A stretch of 5,834 nt of DNA. Source: Leptolyngbya sp. SIO4C5. Lineage in GTDB: Bacteria > Cyanobacteriota > Cyanobacteriia > Phormidesmidales > Phormidesmidaceae. Under the pieces are notes generated by a model that was not told the origin of the DNA, searched no databases, and saw only the letters and a list, made by a program, of their open reading frames with translations. Location: positions 1-5,834 of the forward strand of contig JAAHIC010000319.1 of the NCBI GenBank assembly GCA_010671965.1. The letters are read 5' to 3'. The translations under genes were made by a program, and so were the position numbers. Below are positions 1 through 4,779 of the stretch, piece after piece (position 1 is the first letter of the stretch; every line of letters starts with the position of its first letter).

Positions 1-124
1 GCCCTCGCACAGTCGCTCCCGCTTGAGCCGTGGCTAGGTAACCTTGGCGGTAAAATTCACCCGTGCCCAGCGATCGCCAGCGATCGCCTTTGACTAAAAA
101 TTTGCGCTCAATCTCAATGCCCAT
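1..124 (-). CDS. CYTH-domain protein (triphosphate tunnel metalloenzyme family), 5' part only
   Basis: This gene starts at the ATG at 124-122 on the minus strand and leaves the window at base 1, so only 41 codons are visible. The product begins MGIEIERKFLV, which holds the family signature ExExK (Glu4, Glu6, Lys8), and continues with GDRW, a YRQGYL segment and ATVR. These match the first strands of the CYTH tunnel fold. CYTH proteins bind metal and hydrolyse triphosphates (inorganic triphosphate or thiamine triphosphate), or in a few cases make cyclic AMP; simple bacterial members of this type are mostly tripolyphosphatases. The substrate cannot be decided from this fragment. The upstream AGGCAG is a weak ribosome site. 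It follows the response regulator on the same strand after 62 nt with no clear terminator between them, so co-transcription is likely. Two HIP1 octamers 10 bp apart (70-77 and 80-87) lie within the coding sequence. Confidence 0.85.
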   Translation of the reverse strand, partial: MGIEIERKFLVKGDRWRSLGTGEFYRQGYLATAQAGATVRG

Positions 125-186
125 ACTGCTGCCTGCTTGTCGGTAAGCCCTGTCGCCTTTAACTTTAGCGGCGATTTAATGGCTCG

Positions 187-852
187 TCAGGTAATCAGGC
201 GGTGGTCTAGGGCAAATCGCACCAGTTCGGCTCGGTTGCTGGTTTCGGTCTTGCGCAGCAGGCTGCTGACATACTTCTCGACCGTGCGAGGGCTGAGATA
301 AAGGCGATCGCCAATTTGAGCATTGGACAGTCCTCCGGCCAGCAGCACTAAAACATCTTGTTCTCTAGGCGTAAACTCAGGCAGCGAAGCCGTCGGTATA
401 TCTGAAACCGCAGCCGCGTGGGTGAGCTGCGGGGACGCGGCGGAAACCTGTAGCTGCTGCAGCCAAGAATTCTGCATGATTTGGGTGCGCTCTAGCAGAT
501 TACGCACCACAGCCACCAATTCTTCTAGCTCAAAAGGTTTAGGCAAATAGGCATCACAGCCTAGCTGATAGCCACGCACCCGATCCTGGGTTTGATTGCG
601 AGCAGTCAAAAAGACAACGGGCAGCAGGCGAAAAGAGGGATACTGTCGTAGCTGCTGAATCAGCTCGTAGCCATCTAGCTGCGGCATCGCAATATCAGTA
701 ATGATCAGATGAGGCTGCTGTTTTTCTACCAGCTTCAGCGCCTCACGTCCGTTGCTTGCCGCAATCACTGAATAGCCCGAAAGTCGCAAAAATTCCCCGA
801 TTGAGAGACGAGTCCCCTCTTCATCGTCAACAACTAAAATGGTCAGTGGCAT
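187..852 (-). CDS. rre1: NarL/LuxR-type two-component response regulator, Rre1/Ycf29-like
   Basis: The 221-residue product is a DNA-binding response regulator. The receiver domain (about 4-120) has the acidic pocket Asp9/Asp10, the phospho-acceptor Asp53 in TDIAMP, Thr83 in FLTAR and Lys105 in YLPKPF, so all switch residues are present. A linker rich in Ala, Gln and Ser (about 124-158) leads to a LuxR-type helix-turn-helix (about 160-215) with FTPREQDVL and LSPRTVEKYVSSLLRK. The opening MPLTILVVDDE, GYQLGCDAYLPKPFELEEL and the NLLERTQ segment look like the cyanobacterial Rre1/Ycf29 group. In Synechocystis and Synechococcus, Rre1 is linked to Hik2 or Hik34 and to heat, salt and redox stress; that role is known from the family and is only inferred here. 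No kinase gene is nearby. The ATG at 852-850 has no Shine-Dalgarno sequence, but it places the receiver domain correctly. The family call is secure; assignment to Rre1 rather than a paralogue is moderate. Confidence 0.9.
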   Translation of the reverse strand: MPLTILVVDDEEGTRLSIGEFLRLSGYSVIAASNGREALKLVEKQQPHLIITDIAMPQLDGYELIQQLRQYPSFRLLPVVFLTARNQTQDRVRGYQLGCDAYLPKPFELEELVAVVRNLLERTQIMQNSWLQQLQVSAASPQLTHAAAVSDIPTASLPEFTPREQDVLVLLAGGLSNAQIGDRLYLSPRTVEKYVSSLLRKTETSNRAELVRFALDHRLIT

Positions 853-1061
853 AGGGATTGTAGGCTGAGGTCGCTGTTTCTAGCGTAGATGAAGTTTACA
901 GGCAGCCATAGGCCGTGCGGGCTGAAGTTCAAGGAGAGACATATATTGTTGCGAAAGCTTACATTGTCTAGTCCCCGCCAGCCGTCCCGCCATATCTACA
1001 GTTTTTGTAAATCCTTTTAGGATGTCTATGTAAATTGTTTGCACAACTGCAAAAAAGCATC

Positions 1062-1343
1062 ATGGCAACTGTATTAACTGAAGCTCAGGCTCAAGAGAAA
1101 GCGGCTCAGCTTAAAGACTGGAGCGTTGAGGGCAAGACAATCCAGACGGTTAAAACTTTTGATGGTTTTGTCGAAGCCGTCGATTTTGTCAACAAGCTAG
1201 TTGAACCAGCTGAGTCAGCCGGGCATCACCCCGATTTAGCGATTTCTTACAATAAAGTCACCATCACGCTAACCAGCCACGACGCTGGCGGTCTGACCGA
1301 AAATGACTTTGAAATGGCAAATACAATTTCGCAACTCAGCTAG
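1062..1343 (+). CDS. pterin-4a-carbinolamine dehydratase (PCD/DCoH family)
   Basis: This is a small protein of 93 residues counted from ATG 1062, the usual size for the family. PCD removes water from 4a-hydroxytetrahydropterin so that the pterin cofactor can be recycled. The signature is complete: GHHPDLAISYNKVTITLTSHDAGGLT in two parts, His55-His56-Pro57 and His73-Asp74, giving the three histidines that match the active site of rat DCoH (His61, His62, His79) with the same spacing. The reading frame is open further upstream to a TTG at 1035, which would add nine residues. I prefer ATG 1062 because MATVLTEAQAQ is a typical start for this family, although neither start has a good ribosome site. 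Most cyanobacteria lack an obvious aromatic amino acid hydroxylase partner, and PCD-like proteins act as Rubisco assembly factors in plants (RAF2) and alpha-carboxysome bacteria (acRAF), so the role here is open. It diverges from rre1 and is followed by a probable terminator at 1460-1489. Confidence 0.92.
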   Translation: MATVLTEAQAQEKAAQLKDWSVEGKTIQTVKTFDGFVEAVDFVNKLVEPAESAGHHPDLAISYNKVTITLTSHDAGGLTENDFEMANTISQLS

Positions 1344-1459
1344 GTGATTAGTGGCCGTTCAGCGCGGGCTGAGTTGGCCTATACAAGGCCGTTCATGCCG
1401 AATGCCAATTCTAGATGGGGATGGGGTTACGAATACTGCTAACTCAGAAATGACGGCCG

Positions 1460-1489
1460 GACTGTTTGGGTCGCTCCGAGCAGTCTTTT
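1460..1489 (+). terminator. Probable intrinsic terminator after the dehydratase gene
   Basis: Ten base pairs (1460-1469 with 1476-1485, two of them G-U in RNA) close a six-base loop, and four T follow directly. It lies 116 nt after the dehydratase stop codon. The T run is short, so termination may be incomplete. Confidence 0.5.
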
Positions 1490-1584
1490 GGTTCTAAATG
1501 GCTGTCTTGTTTGACTGATAGCGGCTGTTATTCATAGCTACAGGCAAATTAAGGAACTTGCGCTTGCCAGCATCGTCCAATATT

Positions 1585-1635
1585 TCTAGCTGAGCATCTA
1601 GCGGCCTAAATTTAGATCTGCTACTATCAGCTAGA
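1585..1635 (+). other. Nested inverted repeat, possible structured leader of the porin mRNA
   Basis: TCTAGCTGA (1585-1593) pairs with TCAGCTAGA (1627-1635) over nine perfect bases. Inside it, GC-ATCTA (1594-1600) pairs with TAGAT (1613-1617) and GC (1620-1621), with small bulges, for about 16 pairs in all. The loop includes most of the 10-base palindrome CTAAATTTAG (1606-1615). It lies 140 nt before the porin start and is not followed by a T run, so it is not an obvious terminator. Whether it is transcribed is unknown. Confidence 0.4.
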
Positions 1636-1758
1636 GGGCAGTTAGTTATGCCTTGAGTCATAGCTCAAAGGAAATAGCTAATTGCAGGATAGGGATTAAG
1701 TTTCAGTCCTTCTGACTGTATTGTCTTTAGGGCACCAATTTGCCCCTTATTCAGGTGT

Positions 1759-1770
1759 GAGGAAAAAAGG
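1759..1770 (+). promoter_or_regulatory. Ribosome binding region of the porin
   Basis: GAGGA (1759-1763) and AAAAGG (1765-1770) lie 12 and 5 nt before ATG 1776. The purine-rich run supports this start, which also gives a normal signal peptide. Confidence 0.6.
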
Positions 1771-1775
1771 TAAAA

Positions 1776-3284
1776 ATGTCTAATCTACTGTGGAAGTCTT
1801 TATTGGCTAGCCCCGCAGCAGTGGGCGCAGCACTCGTAATGTCTGGTGCTGGCATGGCTGCTGAAACGGCTGAAGCCTCTGTATTGGATCAGGTTTCTGG
1901 CTACTCCAACGAGTCTGTGCAACTGGCGCAGGTCACCAGCGTTTCTGAGCTTTCTGATGTGCGCCCGACTGACTGGGCCTACACAGCGCTGCAGCGCTTG
2001 GTCGAAGAGTATCGCTGTATTGAAGGTTATCCCAACCAAACCTTCCAGGGTAACCGGGCGATGACTCGTTATGAGTTTGCCGCTGGTTTGAATGCTTGTT
2101 TGGACACCATCGTGCAGCTGATTGGCGGCGGCGATGTTGACACCAACGATCTGGCTACCATTCGTCGCCTGCAGGAGCAGTTCCAGGCTGAACTGGCGAC
2201 TTTGCGCGGTCGGGTAGATGCACTGGAAGCTGACGTAGCTGAGCTAGAAGCTAACCAGTTCTCCACCACCACCAAGCTACGCGGTGAAGTGGCTGCTAAC
2301 GTAGCTACTCCCTTTGAAACTGGTGAGATTGGCGGTAATGACCTAGATGATTCAACCCTCTTCAACGCCCGTGCTCGCTTGAACTTTGACACCAGCTTCA
2401 CCGGCGAAGACCGCTTGCGGATTCGCTTTCAAACGGGTACTGGCTCCGATGGTTTGGGTCAAACTCTTGGCTTTACCGGCTTTGAAGACGCGGCGGCTAA
2501 TGATGACAACGACTTCAACGTCGATGACTTCTACTATCTGTTCCCCGTTGGCAATCGCATCGACGTAATCGTTGCAGCTAACGGCATCAAGACCGACGAT
2601 TTTGTCACCTCCACCATCGTGCCTTTTGATGGTGCTAGCGTTGCTGACATGGGTGGCCCCGTCCTTTACGATTTCGACATGGGCGGTTCGGCTGGTCTAG
2701 GTGTAAGCGTTGCGCTCACCAACAGCATCGTCTTTGATGCTGGTTACTCCTTTGACGATGCTCAAGGTTCTAACCCTGAGATTGGTATCTTTGGTGCCAA
2801 CAACCAGAGCTACATCGGTCAGCTCAGCTACCTAGGCGAGGAATTCCTCAGCGCTGCCTTGGTTTACATGCACGGCAGCGGCGACGGTAACGAAAACTAT
2901 ACCGATACCTACGGTGGTCTGCTCGGTCTAGACTTCGGTCGCTTTGTTCTAGGCGGTTATTTTGCCTATCACGAAGATGACAACAACAACGATGATATCT
3001 CCTACATGGGGGGTATCTCTCTACCTGACCTCTTCGCCGAAGGTGACGAGCTAGGTATTTACGCTGGCGTTCTACCTGATGCAGATGTCGGCGGTCCTAC
3101 CCTGATCAGCGGCTTTGATAACGAAGATCCGTTCTACGCCGAGGCTTACTACGGTATTCCTATCAGTGAGTACCTAACGATTACGCCTTCCGTTATCTAT
3201 CTAGACGGTGACCTGCAAGGTTTGGCCGCTGGTGATGATGACGAAGCTGTCTTTGGTGCTATCCGCGCCCTCTTCAAGTTCTAG
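1776..3284 (+). CDS. SLH-domain, OprB-type outer-membrane porin (SomA/SomB-like, 'iron uptake porin' class)
   Basis: The 502-residue product is a cyanobacterial outer-membrane channel. A signal peptide spans about 1-28, with Lys7, a hydrophobic stretch and likely cleavage near GAGMA-AE. An SLH domain (about 56-112) carries LSDVRPTDWAYTALQRL and MTRYEFAAGLNACLD; in this family it binds the peptidoglycan layer. A coiled coil (about 125-160, RRLQEQFQAELATLRGRV and on) acts as a periplasmic stalk. From about 166 to the end is a beta-barrel of alternating strands ending in Phe502 (RALFKF), the usual recognition signal for outer-membrane assembly. Length and domain order are normal. Family members are implicated in passage of small solutes and inorganic ions, including iron; the solute here is unknown. 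The barrel is very acidic, with clusters such as EDDNNNDD and GDDDE. The 1.5 kb gene contains no HIP1 site. It has its own leader and a strong terminator, so it is probably transcribed alone. Confidence 0.95.
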   Translation: MSNLLWKSLLASPAAVGAALVMSGAGMAAETAEASVLDQVSGYSNESVQLAQVTSVSELSDVRPTDWAYTALQRLVEEYRCIEGYPNQTFQGNRAMTRYEFAAGLNACLDTIVQLIGGGDVDTNDLATIRRLQEQFQAELATLRGRVDALEADVAELEANQFSTTTKLRGEVAANVATPFETGEIGGNDLDDSTLFNARARLNFDTSFTGEDRLRIRFQTGTGSDGLGQTLGFTGFEDAAANDDNDFNVDDFYYLFPVGNRIDVIVAANGIKTDDFVTSTIVPFDGASVADMGGPVLYDFDMGGSAGLGVSVALTNSIVFDAGYSFDDAQGSNPEIGIFGANNQSYIGQLSYLGEEFLSAALVYMHGSGDGNENYTDTYGGLLGLDFGRFVLGGYFAYHEDDNNNDDISYMGGISLPDLFAEGDELGIYAGVLPDADVGGPTLISGFDNEDPFYAEAYYGIPISEYLTITPSVIYLDGDLQGLAAGDDDEAVFGAIRALFKF

Positions 3285-3318
3285 AAACTTGATCACTACT
3301 TAGCTGCGTAAGCTGAAT

Positions 3319-3347
3319 AAAGCCCTGCTTCAGGCAGGGCTTTTTTT
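3319..3347 (+). terminator. Strong intrinsic terminator of the porin gene
   Basis: AGCCCTGC (3321-3328) pairs perfectly with GCAGGGCT (3334-3341) around a five-base loop. A seven-T run (3341-3347) follows and is partly paired with the AA before the stem. It starts 34 nt after the porin stop codon. Confidence 0.92.
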
Positions 3348-3365
3348 ATGGCGACAACTTTGGCT

Positions 3366-3391
3366 GCTCCCTGAGCGAAGCCGAAGGGAGC
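3366..3391. repeat. REP-like palindrome
   Basis: GCTCCCT (3366-3372) and AGGGAGC (3385-3391) form a seven-pair stem around the loop GAGCGAAGCCGA. The core CCCTGAGCGAAGCCGAAGGG resembles a short palindrome that I recall as scattered through many cyanobacterial genomes, commonly with GAGCGAAGTCGA in the middle. Only one copy is present here, so calling it a dispersed repeat rests on recall. It lies between the porin terminator and the methyltransferase gene. Confidence 0.5.
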
Positions 3392-3428
3392 AAAATCGAT
3401 CTAGTATTGCCTTAAAGGGGGCAAAATC
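3386..3428 (+). repeat. Short direct repeat before the methyltransferase
   Basis: GGGAGCAAAATC (3386-3397) and GGGGGCAAAATC (3417-3428) match at 11 of 12 bases with starts 31 nt apart. The first overlaps the right arm of the REP-like palindrome. The second contains the purine-rich stretch serving as the ribosome site of the next gene, AAAGGGGG at 3414-3421, 13 nt before the ATG. Confidence 0.45.
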
Positions 3429-3434
3429 CTAGCT

Positions 3435-4052
3435 ATGGGCTTCTATTCTCGTGTTATCTTTCCGCGTTTGTTGGACTGGAGTATGTCTGGTGAGGTGTTT
3501 GCGGCTCACCGCCGGGAGTTGCTCAGGGATGTGACTGGTAAGGTCCTAGAAATCGGCTTCGGTACCGGGCTGAATTTGGCCTACTACCCTGACACAGTTG
3601 AGCAACTTACTGTTGTTGATCCCAACCCTGGGGTTAATGCGATCGCGCAGAAACGCATTCAGTCTTCAGATGTTGAAGTTAACAGCCAGCTCATCAGTGG
3701 GGAATCGCTGCCGATGGCGGACGCGGCCTTTGATAGCGTTGTGAGTACGTGGACCTTGTGCAGCATTCCTCAGGTTGAGCAGGCGCTCGCTGAAATCGCC
3801 CGCGTGCTGAAGCCAGCGGGTCGCTTTTTCTTCATTGAGCATGGCCTCAGTCCTGAACCAAATATACAAACCTGGCAGAATCGCCTGACGCCGGTGCAGC
3901 AGGTAATTGCCGATGGCTGCCATCTCAACCGACAAATACGAGAGCTAGTTGAACAACGCTTTGATCTACAGCAGCTAGAAACCTTTTATCAGCCAGGCTT
4001 TCCCAAAATTGCCAGCTATTTTTATCGAGGCATAGCGACTCCAAAACGTTAG
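3435..4052 (+). CDS. Class I SAM-dependent methyltransferase, METTL7-like
   Basis: The 205-residue product is a complete class I methyltransferase. Motif I for SAM binding is VLEIGFGTG (37-45), and the acid at the end of strand 2 is Asp62 in VVDPNP. GESLPMADAAFDSVVSTWTL (89-108) fits strand 4, and ARVLKPAGRFFFIEHG (122-137) fits strand 5. The opening MGFYSRVIFPRLLDWSMSG, the DPNP motif, the EHG motif and the ADGCHLNR segment (159-166) point to the group containing human METTL7, whose members methylate small thiols in animals. The bacterial substrate is not known and I do not assign one; UbiE-like annotations are common but less specific. There is no signal peptide or clear membrane segment. 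The start is fixed by the conserved N-terminus. The gene follows the porin terminator and so needs its own promoter. It contains one HIP1 site (3639-3646) and converges on the next gene. Confidence 0.9.
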   Translation: MGFYSRVIFPRLLDWSMSGEVFAAHRRELLRDVTGKVLEIGFGTGLNLAYYPDTVEQLTVVDPNPGVNAIAQKRIQSSDVEVNSQLISGESLPMADAAFDSVVSTWTLCSIPQVEQALAEIARVLKPAGRFFFIEHGLSPEPNIQTWQNRLTPVQQVIADGCHLNRQIRELVEQRFDLQQLETFYQPGFPKIASYFYRGIATPKR

Positions 4053-4076
4053 CTCCCAGGGCTGTAGTGGGGCTAA
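4049..4076. other. Hairpin joining two convergent stop codons
   Basis: TTAGCTCC (4049-4056) pairs with GGGGCTAA (4069-4076), eight pairs with one T-G. The stop codons of both convergent genes lie in the stem. Neither strand has a T run after it, so it is at best a weak bidirectional end signal. Confidence 0.35.
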
Positions 4077-4549
4077 GGCTTGAGGGCATTGTCTAACACT
4101 TGCCGTGCGTCTTCGGCCTGCGATCGCGCATCGTGATACTTTAGATTGTTTTGAGCAAAGGTTTTCAAAGTTTTGAAACCGTCTTTCAGCTCGCTGAGCT
4201 GTGATTCGGTAAGGACTTCGTCAGTGAACAGAAGATCAATCAGCTCGCGCACCTTGAGAGCATCCGAGCGGGCATCTTGCACCTTGACCTTCAAATTGGC
4301 CAGATTGCTGAGAACTTGCACCGCTTCAACAACGGCGTTCTCGTCTTGTTCGAGCTGGGGCGTAGGATTGGGTTCTTTCACTTCAATAAACTGCTGTGGG
4401 CCGAAGCCGTCGGCTAAAGCTGTGGGGAGTTTACCATCATCCATCAGCTCTATGAGCTGATCCATAGCTTTTTCTCGATTCTTTTTAGAATCTCTGCCAG
4501 GAATATCAATTAAAACGTCCGGTGTCTGGGCCAGCGTATATTGCACCAT
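4073..4549 (-). CDS. Conserved-looking hypothetical protein, mostly helical, charged
   Basis: I do not recognise this 158-residue protein. It is soluble in character, with no signal peptide, no membrane segment and no cysteine. An N-terminal part (about 1-60) has short strand-like stretches, VQYTLAQTPDVLIDIPGR, then a helix KAMDQLIELMDDGKLP and a FGPQQFIEV stretch. After a Pro/Gln/Glu linker (about 60-70), residues 70-156 look like two or three long helices rich in Leu, Ala, Lys and Asp, possibly a coiled coil or helical bundle. No catalytic motif stands out. The length, the well-formed protein and a possible promoter upstream support a real gene; the plus-strand ORF opposite it is a poor protein. 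ATG 4549 lacks a Shine-Dalgarno sequence. The gene is divergent from ccaA, sharing its upstream region, and ends 20 nt from the methyltransferase. A link to carbon concentration would be guesswork. Confidence 0.8.
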   Translation of the reverse strand: MVQYTLAQTPDVLIDIPGRDSKKNREKAMDQLIELMDDGKLPTALADGFGPQQFIEVKEPNPTPQLEQDENAVVEAVQVLSNLANLKVKVQDARSDALKVRELIDLLFTDEVLTESQLSELKDGFKTLKTFAQNNLKYHDARSQAEDARQVLDNALKP

Positions 4550-4570
4550 TACGTTTGCCAGTAATTTTGT

Positions 4571-4601
4571 ACTATAAATTTTAGCGCGAGTTGTGTCTCA
4601 A
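4571..4601 (-). promoter_or_regulatory. Candidate promoter of the hypothetical gene
   Basis: On the minus strand TTGAGA (4601-4596) and TATAGT (4576-4571) resemble -35 and -10 boxes. The 19-nt spacing is longer than ideal. Transcription would start about 15 nt before the ATG. Confidence 0.35.
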
Positions 4602-4603
4602 TA

Positions 4604-4630
4604 GGCGATCGCGTTTAGGATGCGATCGCC
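4604..4630. repeat. Inverted pair of HIP1 sites forming a hairpin
   Basis: GGCGATCGC (4604-4612) and GCGATCGCC (4622-4630) are perfect reverse complements with a nine-base loop. Each arm contains one full HIP1 octamer. The hairpin lies in the gap between two divergent genes, upstream of ccaA and upstream of the candidate promoter of the hypothetical gene. No T run follows. Confidence 0.7.
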
Positions 4631-4687
4631 CGTTAAGAAGCTGTCACAATCGTACCGATAAGCAACGCTTTGGGCCTATCGGCTGAA

Positions 4688-4700
4688 TTATATGAGATAA
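4688..4700 (+). promoter_or_regulatory. TTA-N7-TAA, possible LysR-type (CmpR-like) site
   Basis: TTA-TATGAGA-TAA fits the loose TTA-N7/8-TAA motif reported for the cyanobacterial CO2-responsive LysR regulator CmpR. It lies 63 nt before ccaA start. Only six bases are specified, so chance is a real possibility, and the same bases could be part of a -10 region. Confidence 0.25.
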
Positions 4701-4719
4701 CGATTACAGGAGAAGCGAC

Positions 4720-4779
4720 ATGGCTCACTTGCGCCTAACCGAGTTGAAGAGGATAGCACCTGATGAAAAAGCTAATTAG
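4720..4779 (+). CDS. Small overlapping ORF ahead of ccaA (possible leader peptide)
   Basis: A 19-codon ORF, MAHLRLTELKRIAPDEKAN, starts at ATG 4720 and ends at TAG 4777-4779. Its Shine-Dalgarno AGGAG (4708-4712) sits 7 nt before the ATG, the best ribosome site in this gap. It runs in another frame and overlaps the first 17 nt of ccaA, so ribosomes finishing it would end just past the ccaA start; translational coupling is plausible. The peptide is basic and resembles nothing I know. It could be a spurious ORF, or the Shine-Dalgarno could be left over from an older start. Confidence 0.35.
   Translation: MAHLRLTELKRIAPDEKAN
4746..4753 (+). promoter_or_regulatory. Ribosome binding site of ccaA
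   Basis: GAAGAGGA lies 9 nt before ATG 4763. An in-frame TAG at 4754-4756 rules out any longer start for ccaA, so this site and ATG 4763 define the gene. The site falls inside the small upstream ORF. Confidence 0.7.

Larger units (their letters stand above)
1344..1775. other. Gene-free stretch between the dehydratase and the porin
   Basis: No convincing gene lies here. It holds a direct repeat GGCCGTTCA (1353-1361 and 1387-1395), the terminator hairpin at 1460-1489, and a series of stem-loops leading to the porin: the nested structure at 1585-1635, a bulged CCTTGAG/CTCAAAGG hairpin at 1651-1671, CAGTC/GACTG at 1704-1718, and GGGCA/TGCCC at 1730-1745. I could not pick a reliable porin promoter. 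Genes of this porin class often have long structured leaders, so part of this stretch may be 5' UTR. Confidence 0.6.

Noticed and set aside
857..862. TACAAT on the minus strand as the rre1 -10 box
   Set aside because: It lies 4 nt before the ATG, would give a leaderless mRNA, and has no -35 box at a suitable distance.
1004..1034. Two TNTGTAAA half-sites resembling RpaB HLR1 boxes on the minus strand
   Set aside because: HLR1 needs two direct half-sites about 2 nt apart; these are 15 nt apart.
1395..1442. 15-codon ORF MPNANSRWGWGYEYC after the dehydratase
   Set aside because: AAGG lies 6 nt before the ATG, but the frame is very short and nothing else supports it.
2069..2401. 110-codon frame antisense to the porin gene
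   Set aside because: The composition, rich in Ser, Arg and Ala, is that of a shadow of the porin coding strand, whose product is clearly genuine.
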